Assembly (NCBI RefSeq): GCF_900089605.1
Contig: NZ_LT594324.1
Span: forward strand, 4,712,001-4,776,000
DNA from: Micromonospora narathiwatensis
GTDB taxonomy: Bacteria; Actinomycetota; Actinomycetes; Mycobacteriales; Micromonosporaceae
Length of the DNA stretch: 64,000 bases
Direction of reading: 5' to 3'
The translations under genes were made by a program, and so were the position numbers. Below the pieces are notes generated by a model. The model had not been told where the DNA came from. It ran no database searches and worked only from the letters and a program-made list of their open reading frames with translations. Positions 1 to 7,833 of this stretch are shown here, piece by piece; within the stretch, counting starts at the first letter, position 1, and each line of letters starts with the position of its first letter.

Positions 1-338
1 AGGCGGAGACCGAGGAGCGCGTCCGGGCCGCCCTGGAAGTGTTCAAGGAGAAGCTGGTCAAGCGGAACATCTCGCTCAAGTCGCTGGACGCCGGCGACCC
101 GCGATCGTCGGGCAAGATCTTCAAGGTCGACGCCAAGGTGATTCAGGGCATCGACTCGGACAAGGCCAAGGCGATCAGCAAGAAGATCCGTGAGGAGGGC
201 CCGAAGGGCGTCCAGGCCCAGATCCAGGGCGACCAGCTGCGGGTCACCGGCAAGAAGAAGGACGACCTTCAGGCCGTCATCGCGCTGCTGAAGGGCGAGG
301 ACTTCGGCGTCGCCCTTCAGTTCACCAACTACAGGTAA
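1..338 (+). CDS. yajQ: YajQ family nucleotide-binding protein (5' truncated by window edge)
   Basis: The frame is open from the first base of the window (first full codon at 3) and ends at TAA 336-338, giving about 111 visible residues. Family members are about 160 residues long, so roughly the first 50 lie outside the window. The visible part has the typical motifs [33 protein letters not shown] and [11 protein letters not shown], and ends in the usual FTNYR. YajQ proteins have two ferredoxin-like folds, bind nucleic acid or nucleotides, and some bind cyclic di-GMP. The role here is unknown. A methionine at position 39 is internal (MFKEK) and is not the start. A hairpin at 387-419 probably ends the transcript. 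Confidence 0.93.
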   Translation, partial: AETEERVRAALEVFKEKLVKRNISLKSLDAGDPRSSGKIFKVDAKVIQGIDSDKAKAISKKIREEGPKGVQAQIQGDQLRVTGKKKDDLQAVIALLKGEDFGVALQFTNYR

Positions 339-386
339 GAGGTCACTGGTCGAGCCAGTCACGCCTCCATCTGGATAGTTGACCGA

Positions 387-419
387 GCCGGGTACGCACG
401 ATCACGGCGCGTACCCGGC
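387..419 (+). terminator. Hairpin downstream of yajQ
   Basis: A perfect 11-bp inverted repeat (387-397 GCCGGGTACGC and 409-419 GCGTACCCGGC) encloses an 11-base loop. It lies 49 bases after the yajQ stop and before the opposing phosphotransferase remnant. There is no U-run, which is common in high-GC actinobacteria. It is a likely intrinsic-type terminator. Confidence 0.5.
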
Positions 420-499
420 CTCGGGAACGTGCGTGACGGATCGGCATCAGGACCCGGGTGAAGAGCGGGTTTGGTCGTGGAGCAACAGCGCCTCCGGGG

Positions 500-796
500 T
501 CAGGCGCGGTCGGAAAGAACCACTCCTACCGCCCGCTGGGCTGCGGCGTACATCGTCGGGTTGGTGTCCCGGTAGTAGGTCAGGGCGCTGATGAAGGTCA
601 GCGCCCAACCCTTGCCGCGCGCCCAGGTCGCGTCGTCGAACCCGGATCAGACCGCAGAGCCGGCCGTCCTTGACCAGCACGTTGCCCGCCAGCAGGTCAC
701 CGTGGCTCCAGACGGGCGGACCGTCCCAGGCTGGTGCGGCCAGCGCCTCCCAGATCGCGATGACCGCGTCGACGTCGGCCAGGCGGCGGTGGTCAT
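500..796 (-). pseudogene. Frameshifted C-terminal remnant of an aminoglycoside phosphotransferase (APH) family gene
   Basis: On the minus strand, about 796 down to 640 encodes the APH catalytic region, VWSHGDLLAGNVLVKDG (the HGDxxxxN brown-box motif), then RLCGLI. At about 640 the frame breaks. One base over, the text continues as FDDATWARGKGWALTFIS and then ALTYYRDTNPTMYAAA, ending in VLSDRA at TGA 500-502. In a normal APH the motif after GLI is D-F-D-D, so a single-base insertion explains the break. Only about 98 of the usual 270-300 residues remain, and a stop in this frame at about 797-799 blocks any extension upstream. The remnant directly abuts the PadR gene, so the 5' part was lost by deletion. 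It confers no activity. Confidence 0.75.
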
Positions 797-1134
797 GCGG
801 TCACCGTCCCGAAGCCGAGGGCTTGGCCGGGTCGCTTGTTCAGCTGGGTCTCGGCTGCCGTGGCATGTCGGCGTAGTCGCTCCACCTGGGCGCGCAGTGC
901 GACCGCGCCGTGGTCGCTGAGTCGGTAGTAGCGGCGCAGCCGCCCGTCGACGGCCTCCTCGCGATCGACTTCGATCAGGCCCTGCTCGGCGAGACGGTCG
1001 AGTGCGCCGTAGAGGGTGCCGGCACCCAGCTTGACGTCGCCGGCGGACAGTTCGTCGACCGCCTGGATGATCCCGTAGCCGTGCAGCGACCGCGCGGCCA
1101 GGGCGGTGAGGATGAGAAAGGTGGGCTCCCGCAT
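793..1134 (-). CDS. PadR family transcriptional regulator
   Basis: This 113-aa protein is a short PadR of the size that has an N-terminal winged helix and a single C-terminal dimerisation helix. Visible motifs are FLILTALAARSLHGYGIIQA, GAGTLYGALDRLAEQG (recognition helix and start of wing) and GRLRRYYRLSDHG (wing). PadR proteins repress transporter, stress or drug-response genes and usually their own promoter. The start is ATG at 1134. A perfect palindrome lies only 6 bases upstream, which favours autoregulation. The stop overlaps the first codons of a decayed phosphotransferase, so the natural downstream target gene has probably been lost. Confidence 0.9.
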   Translation of the reverse strand: MREPTFLILTALAARSLHGYGIIQAVDELSAGDVKLGAGTLYGALDRLAEQGLIEVDREEAVDGRLRRYYRLSDHGAVALRAQVERLRRHATAAETQLNKRPGQALGFGTVTA

Positions 1135-1140
1135 GACAGG

Positions 1141-1161
1141 ATATTACGTTCACCGTAATAT
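1141..1161. promoter_or_regulatory. Palindromic operator candidate for the PadR repressor
   Basis: ATATTACG (1141-1148) and CGTAATAT (1154-1161) form a perfect 8-bp dyad with a 5-base spacer. It is strikingly AT-rich for this genome and starts 6 bases upstream of the padR ATG. PadR operators are typically AT-rich dyads of this size overlapping the promoter or start. Its position suggests a leaderless or very short-leader transcript controlled by PadR. Confidence 0.6.
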
Positions 1162-1187
1162 CACGTCAACCGTGCGGTCGGCCCGGC

Positions 1188-1283
1188 TCAGCGCGCGAAG
1201 ATCAGCAGCAGAATCACCGTCAGGATGGCGCTGGCCAGGATCGAGCCGAGGCAGCCGATCCGGTTCGAGAAGAAGACGAACAT
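1188..1283 (-). CDS. 31-aa single-span membrane protein
   Basis: This small ORF encodes MFVFFSNRIGCLGSI followed by a hydrophobic segment (LASAILTVILLLIF) and terminal AR. A methionine, a short FFSNR stretch, a GCLGS turn and one membrane span make a complete miniature protein of a kind often annotated as hypothetical in actinobacteria. There is no strong Shine-Dalgarno sequence upstream of ATG 1283, so translation is less certain. It is transcribed towards padR and away from the sigma factor gene. No function can be assigned. Confidence 0.5.
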   Translation of the reverse strand: MFVFFSNRIGCLGSILASAILTVILLLIFAR

Positions 1284-1321
1284 GTCGGTGCGTACCCGCC
1301 ACGGCTCGCCTTGATCCCCGA

Positions 1322-1350
1322 GTAACCGCGCGGCGCCCTGCGGGGTGTCT
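1322..1350 (+). promoter_or_regulatory. Putative ECF-type promoter of sigma factor gene 1
   Basis: GTAACC (1322-1327) and GTGTCT (1345-1350) are separated by 17 bases, and the start codon lies 32 bases further on. An AAC-containing -35 is typical of ECF sigma factor targets. The same arrangement (GCAACC, 17 bases, GTGTGA) precedes the paralogous sigma gene at 16673, which supports a shared, possibly autoregulated promoter class. Confidence 0.45.
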
Positions 1351-1382
1351 GGTGGTGGAGAGCCGGACACGGGGAGGTGGGC

Positions 1383-1889
1383 ATGACGAGGCCCGACGAA
1401 TTCGACGCCTTCTACACGGCGACCGCCCGGCGGGTCGTCCACCACGTCTACGCGCTCTGCGGCGACCTGGCCGAGGCGCAGGACGCCGTGCAGGAGGCGT
1501 ACGCCCGGGCCTGGCAGCGCTGGTCGACCGTCGGGTCGTACGAGGACCCGGAGGGCTGGGTGCGGACGGTGGCCTGGCGGCTGACCGCCAACCGGTGGCG
1601 CAGCCTGCGGCGGTGGTGGGCGGCCCGGTCGCGGCTGGGCCGGGAGACCCCGGTGCCCGGGCCGAACCCGGACCGGGTGGCGCTGCTGGCCGCGCTGCGC
1701 CGGCTGCCGGAGGCGCAGCGGCGGGTCGTCGTGCTGTACCACCTCCAGGACCTGCCGGTCGCGGAGATCGCCCGTGTCACTGGGATGCCGGTCGGGACCG
1801 TGAAGGCGTACCTCTCCCGGGCGCGGGCCGCGCTCGCCATCCTGCTGGACGACGACGAGAAGGAGGAATCCCATGTCGCACATTCGTGA
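1383..1889 (+). CDS. SigE-family ECF RNA polymerase sigma factor (copy 1)
   Basis: This 168-aa protein has region 2 at the N-terminus (FDAFYTATARRVVHHVYALC, then DAVQEAYARAWQRW, and SYEDPEGWVRTVAWR for -10 recognition). Region 4 is at the C-terminus (LPEAQRRVVVLYHLQDL, IARVTGMPVGTVKAYLSRAR as the helix-turn-helix). There is no long C-terminal extension. ATG 1383 is chosen because GGGGAGG (1371-1377) sits 5 bases upstream; the GTG at 1377 would bury that site. The gene overlaps the following membrane-protein gene by 17 bases, so the two are translationally coupled. The downstream protein may act as its anti-sigma factor or as an effector. Confidence 0.93.
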   Translation: MTRPDEFDAFYTATARRVVHHVYALCGDLAEAQDAVQEAYARAWQRWSTVGSYEDPEGWVRTVAWRLTANRWRSLRRWWAARSRLGRETPVPGPNPDRVALLAALRRLPEAQRRVVVLYHLQDLPVAEIARVTGMPVGTVKAYLSRARAALAILLDDDEKEESHVAHS

Positions 1890-2424
1890 GGCGCTGGTGG
1901 ATCTGGAACAGGACCTGACCGGCCTGCGGCTGGCTCCCCCGGCGCAGATCCGGGCCCGGGGCCGGGCGCGTACCCGCAGACGGGCTGCGGTCCTGGTCGG
2001 GGCGACCGCGGTGGCGGTCGGTGGCAGCGCGGCCCTGCTGCCCGGCCTGGCCGGGCCGGCGGTGACCGCGCGGCCCGGGGCGACCGGCGGCGCCACCGGC
2101 ACGGCGGCGGGCCCGGCCGGCACCGGGACGCCGTCGCCGGACCCCTGCGGTTGGGGGACGGAGGCCCCGGCGACGGTCCGCATCGTCCTCAGGCGTGACT
2201 CCACCCCGGCGCAGCTCGACGTGCTGGTCGGCACGCTGCGGGAACTGCGCCACACCGCACAGATCAAGTGCAACTGGGGCGAGACGGTCTCGACGCGGCC
2301 GGACCGGACGGGCCAGTACACCTACGGCTGGTTGCTGGCCCGCTCCGAGGACCCGGTCCGGATCAAGCAGGCGGTCGAGAACCTGCCCGGGGTGGAGCGG
2401 GTGCTGCTACCGGGCGAGGGGTGA
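1873..2424 (+). CDS. Membrane-anchored partner of sigma factor 1
   Basis: This 183-aa protein has about 40 N-terminal residues with an Arg-rich stretch (RARGRARTRRRAA), one membrane span (VLVGATAVAVGGSAALLPG), a Gly/Thr/Pro-rich linker, and an extracellular domain of about 85 residues (from ATVRIVLRRDSTPAQLDVL to NLPGVERVLLPGEG). The extracellular part resembles the small alpha/beta domains in FtsX-like extracellular regions. It begins inside the sigma gene (AGGAGG just before ATG 1873). Its topology fits a transmembrane anti-sigma factor or sensor, but the N-terminus lacks a recognisable zinc anti-sigma motif, so this is inference. The paralogous pair at 16673-18452 has the same layout. Confidence 0.8.
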   Translation: MSHIREALVDLEQDLTGLRLAPPAQIRARGRARTRRRAAVLVGATAVAVGGSAALLPGLAGPAVTARPGATGGATGTAAGPAGTGTPSPDPCGWGTEAPATVRIVLRRDSTPAQLDVLVGTLRELRHTAQIKCNWGETVSTRPDRTGQYTYGWLLARSEDPVRIKQAVENLPGVERVLLPGEG

Positions 2425-2428
2425 GCCG

Positions 2429-3688
2429 TCAGGCGGCGACCGGCTGTTCGACGCGTACCGCGGTGGCCTCGGCACGGGCGATGGGGCCGGCGGGCAGCGC
2501 GGCGACCGCGGCCCCGACGGCGACCGCCGCCCCGGCGAACAGGAAGGCCCAGGGCACGCCGCCGGTGTGGTCGACGATCAGCCCGGCCACCGCGCCGCCG
2601 GCGGCGCTCGCCGCCACCGACATGGTGACCACCCAGGTGTACGCCTCGTTCAGCATGCCGGCCGGGGCGATCCGGCCGACCAGGGTGTTCTCCAGGGTCA
2701 GCGCGGGGGCGATGGTGGCCCCACCGAGCACCAGCGCCACGCCGAGCGCCGACGGGGTCGGCATCACCGCGAACACGGCGAAGCTGGCCGCGACGGCACC
2801 GAGCAACCAGGCGAACTGGCGGGTCATGTTGGCCGCCGGCCGGCGTACGCCGAACCAGAAGCCCCCGACGGCGCTGCCGATGCCCCAGACGGCGAGCAGC
2901 ACGCCGGCGAGGCTCTCCGGGTCGTCGGCGGCGGCCTTCCCGGCGAACGCCGGGACGGTCACCCCGGCGGCCCCGAACGCGATGCCGAGGCTGGCGACGC
3001 AGAGCAGCAGGGCCGGGAAGCCACCGACCCGCAGCGGGCCGAGCCCCCTGGCGTGGTGCTCGCGGGGGTGCGGTCGCCAGCTCCGCATCACCTGGCCGAG
3101 CGCGACGGCGGTGGTCCCGACCAGGGTGACCACCGCCGACCCGACCAGCGCGGCGGCGGCGTCGGCGAACAGGACGAAACCGGCCACCAGCAGCGGGCCG
3201 AGCACGAAGACGACCTCGAAGAGCGAGGTCTCCGCGGCGAGCGCGGTGTTGCGCAGGTGGGCCCGGCCGGCGGCGGCGGTGGTCAGGTCGTTCCAGGCTC
3301 CCCGGATGGCGGCGGTCAGCGGCGGGTAGGTGGCCCCGGCGACCCCGGCGGCCAGGTAGATCAGGGTGAGGTTGACGGCCTCGGACCGGCTCGCCCAGAG
3401 CAGCCCGAAGAGGGCGAGCGGGTGGGCGACGGCGGTGACCAGCAGCACCGGGGTGGGGCCGACCCGGTCGGCGACGCGCCCGGCGACCGGGCTGAGCGCG
3501 GCGCCGGAGAGCGCGTAGATGCCGCCGGCGACCGCGGCGAGCGAGTACCGGTTGGTCACCCCCTGGACCACGAGCAGCAGCGCCAGCGGGGTCATCCCGA
3601 TCCCGAGCCGGCCGATGATGCCGAGGATCAGCAGCATCGGCGCGCCGGGGATCCGCCAGACGCCCAGATACTGGCGCAGAGCGCGCAC
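2429..3688 (-). CDS. MFS transporter
   Basis: This 419-aa protein is about 12 hydrophobic segments long. It carries MFS signatures: [19 protein letters not shown] (loop 2-3 motif GxxxDRxG-like), and a repeat-like region after residue 220 ([19 protein letters not shown]). No substrate-specific motif is visible, and most relatives are predicted drug or metabolite exporters. The start is GTG 3688, preceded by an ideal GGAGGTG site. The gene converges on the sigma-partner gene with only 4 bases between the stop codons. Confidence 0.9.
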   Translation of the reverse strand: MRALRQYLGVWRIPGAPMLLILGIIGRLGIGMTPLALLLVVQGVTNRYSLAAVAGGIYALSGAALSPVAGRVADRVGPTPVLLVTAVAHPLALFGLLWASRSEAVNLTLIYLAAGVAGATYPPLTAAIRGAWNDLTTAAAGRAHLRNTALAAETSLFEVVFVLGPLLVAGFVLFADAAAALVGSAVVTLVGTTAVALGQVMRSWRPHPREHHARGLGPLRVGGFPALLLCVASLGIAFGAAGVTVPAFAGKAAADDPESLAGVLLAVWGIGSAVGGFWFGVRRPAANMTRQFAWLLGAVAASFAVFAVMPTPSALGVALVLGGATIAPALTLENTLVGRIAPAGMLNEAYTWVVTMSVAASAAGGAVAGLIVDHTGGVPWAFLFAGAAVAVGAAVAALPAGPIARAEATAVRVEQPVAA

Positions 3689-3792
3689 GGGTGCACCTCC
3701 GAGGAGACAGGTAACGGGTGGAATCCCTTCCGACCCTAACGCCCCAGGTCGGGCTGGAGATGGTCGGCTCGCTCACACCGGGCGGAAGACGG

Positions 3793-3827
3793 CTCCGCCC
3801 GCGTCCGGCTGTCGGACACGGGCGGAG
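3793..3827 (-). terminator. Hairpin terminator downstream of htpX
   Basis: Arms 3793-3807 and 3813-3827 pair over 15 positions with one mismatch and a 5-base loop (GCTGT). The hairpin starts 10 bases after the htpX stop, in minus-strand order. Confidence 0.7.
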
Positions 3828-3837
3828 ACGAGGTGGC

Positions 3838-4716
3838 TCAGCGCTGGAACTGCACCGGGCCGGCGTTGCGGGCCATCTGCTCCAGCCGGGCCACCCGCTG
3901 CTCCATCGGCGGGTGGGTGGCGAACATGGCCGCGATGCCGCCGCCCCGCTTGAACGGGTTGTCGATCATCAGGTGGGCGGTGCTGGTGAGCTGGCCCTGC
4001 GCGGGCAGCGGGCGCATCTGGGTACCCATGTGGATCTTCCGCAGGGCGCTGGCCAGGGCCAGCGGATCCCGGCTCAGCTCGGCACCGGACTGGTCGGCCT
4101 GGTACTCGCGGCTGCGGCTGATCGCCAACTGGATCAGGGTGGCCGCGATCGGGCCGAGGATCAGGGTGAGCAACAGCACCGCCGGGTTCGGGCCGTCCTC
4201 GTCGTCGGAGGAGCCCAGCGGGATGAAGAAGGCGAGGTTCGCCAGCATGGTGATGATGCCGGCCAGCCCGGCCGCCACGCTGGAGATGAGAATGTCCCGG
4301 TTGTAGACGTGGGACAGCTCGTGCCCGATCACCCCGCGCAGCTCGCGGTAGTCGAGGATCTCGACGATGCCCTGGGTGACGCAGACCGCCGCGTGCTGCG
4401 GGTTACGCCCGGTGGCGAACGCGTTGGGCTGCGACGTGGGGCTGACATAGAGGCGGGGCATCGGCTGGCCCGCCTGGGTCGACAGCTCACGGACCATCCG
4501 GTACAGCTCGGGGAACTGCGCCTCGCTGACCGGTTGCGCCCCCATCGAGCGCAGCGCGAGCTTGTCGGAGTAGAAGTAGGTGACGCCGTTCATCAGCAAC
4601 GAGACGACGACGGCGATGACGAGGCCGCCACTCCCGCCGAACCAGTAGCCGACCGCGAGGATCAGCGAGGTCAACAGGCCGAGCAGCGCTGCGGTCTTCA
4701 GACGGTTGTGATGCAC
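3838..4716 (-). CDS. htpX: Zinc metalloprotease HtpX
   Basis: This 292-aa integral membrane M48 peptidase helps degrade damaged membrane proteins. It has two N-terminal spans ([20 protein letters not shown] and [19 protein letters not shown]). The zinc-binding HELSH motif is in [16 protein letters not shown], and the third ligand is Glu in [14 protein letters not shown]. Two more hydrophobic segments follow the HExxH motif. GTG 4716 is chosen over longer options because GAAGGAGCG lies 6-7 bases upstream and the protein then begins [12 protein letters not shown] as in relatives. It ends with APVQFQR-like residues typical of actinobacterial HtpX. A strong hairpin follows. Confidence 0.95.
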   Translation of the reverse strand: MHHNRLKTAALLGLLTSLILAVGYWFGGSGGLVIAVVVSLLMNGVTYFYSDKLALRSMGAQPVSEAQFPELYRMVRELSTQAGQPMPRLYVSPTSQPNAFATGRNPQHAAVCVTQGIVEILDYRELRGVIGHELSHVYNRDILISSVAAGLAGIITMLANLAFFIPLGSSDDEDGPNPAVLLLTLILGPIAATLIQLAISRSREYQADQSGAELSRDPLALASALRKIHMGTQMRPLPAQGQLTSTAHLMIDNPFKRGGGIAAMFATHPPMEQRVARLEQMARNAGPVQFQR

Positions 4717-4867
4717 GATCGCTCCTTCGGTGCGCGGACCCGCGCGGGGGCCGCTGACCGGTTCAACAACACCGGTACCCGTCAACCATCCTGCCCATGG
4801 CTGAAAGTTGGCTGGGAATTTCTGTGAGCCGGCTGTGCCATCCACGCACGGAGGGACAAAACGCCGA

Positions 4868-6331
4868 TCAGCGGGCGGCCAGATCCAGGACGATCTGCGG
4901 GGCGAAGCCGACCACCACGGCCAGGGCGGTGGCGGTCCCGAGGGCCACGACCACCACCCGCGCCGGGCGGGCCGTGGCCGGGCCGGGCGTCGCGTACAGG
5001 GTGGCGGCCAGGCGCAGGTAGTAGGCCAGGCCGAGCACCGCGTTCAGCGCCACCAGCAGGGCAAGCCAGCCCGAGTGCCCGGTCAGCAGGGCGCGGACCA
5101 CGGTCACCTTGGCGAACAGGCCGGCCAGGCCGGGCGGCAGTCCGGCCAGCCCGACCAACGCGAGCGCGAACGCGCCACCCACCCACGGGTGCCGCCGGGC
5201 CGCGCCGCGCAGGTCGGCCAGGGTGCCGCCGTCGCCGTCCGCCGGCCGCAGCGCCACCAGCGCCGCGAAGGCGGCCAGTTCCAGCAGTACGAAGAAGACG
5301 GCGTACGCGACGGCCGCCGCGTACGCCCCGGCACGGGCGTCGGCGGTGCGGCCGGCGGCCAGCGCGAGCGCGCCCAGCGGGGCGAGAATGTAGCCGGCCT
5401 GGGCCACCGAGGACCAGGCGAGCAGCCGGACCGTACGCCGCTGGCGCAGCGCCACCAGGTTGCCGACGGTCATGGTGAGCACCGCCAGCCCGGCCAGCAC
5501 CGGCCCGGTCACGGTGCCCGGCAGCGCCCGCTGCACCACCGCGAGCAGGGCCACCACCCCGCCCAGCTTCGACGCCGTCGACAGGTACGCGGCCACCGGC
5601 AGCGGCGCGCCGTCGTACGTCGCCGGGGCCCAGGCGTGGAACGGCACGGCGGCGACCTTGAACGCCAGCCCGGCCACCACCAGCGCCACCGCGACCGTGG
5701 TGAGCGGCAGGCCGCGCAGCCCCGCGTCGGCGGCCAGGGTTACGCCGAGCCGGTCCAGGTGCAGGGCACCGGTCACCGCGTAGAGCAGCGCCGCGCCGAG
5801 CAGGGTCACCGCCGTGGCCACCACGCTGACCACGAAGAAGGTGACCGCCGCCTCGGCGCCGGCCAGGCTGCCCCGGCGCAGCCCGACCAGCACGTAGAGC
5901 GGCAGGGTGAGCGTCTCCAGCGCCACGACCAGGGTGATCAGGTCACCGGCCGCGCCGAGCACCACGCCGCCGGTCATCGCACAGGCGAGCAGGAAGCAGT
6001 ATTCCCCCACCGGGACCCGGCCGGCCCGCAACAGCGGACCCGAGAGCGCCAGCACGCCGAGGGTGAGCAGGGCGAAGAGCGCCCCGACCAGGGCGGCCCG
6101 GCCGCCGAAGACGTAGGAGCAGTCGGCGCCGACGCAGAAGGTGCGCCGCTCGCCGCCCGTACCGGCCAGGGCCGCGCCGAGCGCGGTGGCCGTCGCGCCG
6201 GTGGCGGCCACCGCCACGGTGACGGCGACGCGGGCCACCAGGAGGTCGGCCAGGAGCACGAGTACGGCCGTGCCGGCGGCCAGGTACGCCGGCAGCAGCG
6301 CCACATGGTCCACGCTCTGCACGAGACTCAT
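4868..6331 (-). CDS. nuoN: NADH-quinone oxidoreductase subunit N
   Basis: This 487-aa protein is one of the three antiporter-like proton-pumping subunits of complex I. About 14 membrane segments are predicted. Key motifs are [14 protein letters not shown] (conserved membrane Glu), [20 protein letters not shown] and [12 protein letters not shown] (channel Lys), and [18 protein letters not shown]. Its ATG overlaps the nuoM stop in an ATGA junction at 6328-6331, so it is the last gene of a tightly coupled nuoI-N run. Its length is normal, which argues against decay. Confidence 0.95.
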   Translation of the reverse strand: MSLVQSVDHVALLPAYLAAGTAVLVLLADLLVARVAVTVAVAATGATATALGAALAGTGGERRTFCVGADCSYVFGGRAALVGALFALLTLGVLALSGPLLRAGRVPVGEYCFLLACAMTGGVVLGAAGDLITLVVALETLTLPLYVLVGLRRGSLAGAEAAVTFFVVSVVATAVTLLGAALLYAVTGALHLDRLGVTLAADAGLRGLPLTTVAVALVVAGLAFKVAAVPFHAWAPATYDGAPLPVAAYLSTASKLGGVVALLAVVQRALPGTVTGPVLAGLAVLTMTVGNLVALRQRRTVRLLAWSSVAQAGYILAPLGALALAAGRTADARAGAYAAAVAYAVFFVLLELAAFAALVALRPADGDGGTLADLRGAARRHPWVGGAFALALVGLAGLPPGLAGLFAKVTVVRALLTGHSGWLALLVALNAVLGLAYYLRLAATLYATPGPATARPARVVVVALGTATALAVVVGFAPQIVLDLAAR

Positions 6332-7833
6332 CTGAAAACCTCCAGCAGGGCGTCGACCGGTCCGGAGGCGTACGACAGGACGAGGGTCGGGGCCAGGCCG
6401 ACGGCGAGGGCCAGCAGCACCAGCGGCGCCCAGGCGGTCAACTCCGCCCCGGCCAGCCCGGGCGCGACCCGCCCGACCGTCGGACTGGGCCGGCCGTGGG
6501 TGACCCGGCGCAGCAGCCGCAGGAGGTACGCGGCGGCCAGTGCCCCGCCCAGCGCGGCCAGCACCGCGAGCGTGGTCCAGAGCGGGCCGCCCCGGCGTAC
6601 GGCGGCGACGACGGCGAACGCCTCGCCCCAGAAGCCGGCCAGCCCGGGCAGCCCGAGCGAGGCGACCGCCGCGAAGCCGAGCAGCCCGGCCAGCCGGGGT
6701 GCGGTCTCCCGCAGCCCGGACAGCTCGGCGAGCGCTCCGGTGTGGGTACGGTCCTTGATCGCCCCGGCCAGGAAGAAGAGCAGCCCGGTGATCACGCCGT
6801 GCGCGATATTGCCGATCAGGGCCGCCTGGAGACCGGTGGCGGTGAGCGTGGCGACCCCGAGCAGCACGAAGCCCATGTGCCCGACGCTGGAGTACGCGAT
6901 CAGCCGCTTCAGCTCGTCCTGCGCGAGGCAGACCAGGCCACCGACCAGGATCGCCGCGACGGCCAGCACCCCGAGCACCGGGGCCGCCCAGCGGGCGCCC
7001 TCCGGAGCCACCCCGACCGCCACCCGGATCAGGCCGTACGTGCCCATCTTGAGCAGCACCCCGGCGAGGATCACGCTGCCCACGGTGGGCGCCTGGGTGT
7101 GCGCGTCGGGCAGCCAGGAGTGCAACGGCCAGAGCGGGCTCTTCACCGCGAAGGCGAGCGCCAGCAGGGTGAACGCGGCGAGCTGGGTACCCCGGGACAG
7201 CCCGGACCCACCGGTCAGCGTGACCAGGTCGGCGGTGCCCGCGGCGGCGACCACCAGGTAGACGCCGACCAGCAGCAGCACCGAGCCGAACAGGGTGTAG
7301 AGGGCGAACTTGCGGGCCGCCCGCCGCCGGTCGTCGCCGCCCCAACCGGCGATCACCGCGTACATCGGGAGCAGGACGACCTCGAAGAACAGGAAGAAGA
7401 GCACCAGGTCGAGGGCGAGGAAGGTGCCCAGGATGCCCACCTCGACCACCAGCAGCAGCGCCACCAGGGCCCGCCCGCTGCCGCCGCCCTCGGGCACCCG
7501 CCACAGCGTGTATCCGCAGCAGAGCAGCGTGAGCAGGGCGGTGAGCACCACCAGCGGCCAGGAGATGCCGTCCACCCCGAGGTGGAAGCGCAGATCCAGG
7601 CCGGACACCCAGGGCAGGTCGACCTCGTGCCAGGGGCGTACGGCGGGAGCCGGCCCGTAGCGCACCCAGCCGTGGGCGCCGCCGAGCAGCGGCAGGGTGG
7701 CGAGCAGGGTCAGCGCCGCCGCGGCCGTGCCGACCAGGCGGCCGGCCCGGTCGCCCGGGGTGGCGGCCACCGCGACCGCGCCCACGGCGGGCAGCGCGAC
7801 GACCGCCACCAGCAGGAACTGCCCGAACGTCAT
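6328..7833 (-). CDS. nuoM: NADH-quinone oxidoreductase subunit M
   Basis: This 501-aa antiporter-like subunit of complex I has the motifs FFEVVLLPMYAVIAGWG (conserved Glu), PLHSWLPDAHTQAPTVGSV, GVLLKMGTYGLIRVA (channel Lys) and LIAYSSVGHMGFVLLG. Length and motifs are complete. The start ATG 7833 overlaps the nuoL stop in an ATGA junction, and its own stop overlaps nuoN in the same way. It should transfer protons across the cytoplasmic membrane as part of the distal arm. Confidence 0.96.
   Translation of the reverse strand: MTFGQFLLVAVVALPAVGAVAVAATPGDRAGRLVGTAAAALTLLATLPLLGGAHGWVRYGPAPAVRPWHEVDLPWVSGLDLRFHLGVDGISWPLVVLTALLTLLCCGYTLWRVPEGGGSGRALVALLLVVEVGILGTFLALDLVLFFLFFEVVLLPMYAVIAGWGGDDRRRAARKFALYTLFGSVLLLVGVYLVVAAAGTADLVTLTGGSGLSRGTQLAAFTLLALAFAVKSPLWPLHSWLPDAHTQAPTVGSVILAGVLLKMGTYGLIRVAVGVAPEGARWAAPVLGVLAVAAILVGGLVCLAQDELKRLIAYSSVGHMGFVLLGVATLTATGLQAALIGNIAHGVITGLLFFLAGAIKDRTHTGALAELSGLRETAPRLAGLLGFAAVASLGLPGLAGFWGEAFAVVAAVRRGGPLWTTLAVLAALGGALAAAYLLRLLRRVTHGRPSPTVGRVAPGLAGAELTAWAPLVLLALAVGLAPTLVLSYASGPVDALLEVFR

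Noticed and set aside
339..386. tRNA or small RNA after yajQ
   Set aside because: Only a 5-bp ACTGG/CCAGT stem is visible. No cloverleaf or anticodon arm fits.
1377..1382. GTG 1377 as start of sigma gene 1
   Set aside because: It would lie inside the GGGGAGG ribosome site that serves ATG 1383.
2195..3739. Long open frame on the plus strand across the MFS gene
   Set aside because: It is rich in Gly, Arg, Asp and Gln, has no domain pattern, and is the antisense shadow of a clear MFS protein. The same applies to the plus-strand frames over htpX and the nuo genes and over the livM-G region.
4797..5021. Small plus-strand ORF between htpX and nuoN
   Set aside because: It overlaps the end of nuoN and its composition matches antisense sequence. 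No ribosome site is seen.
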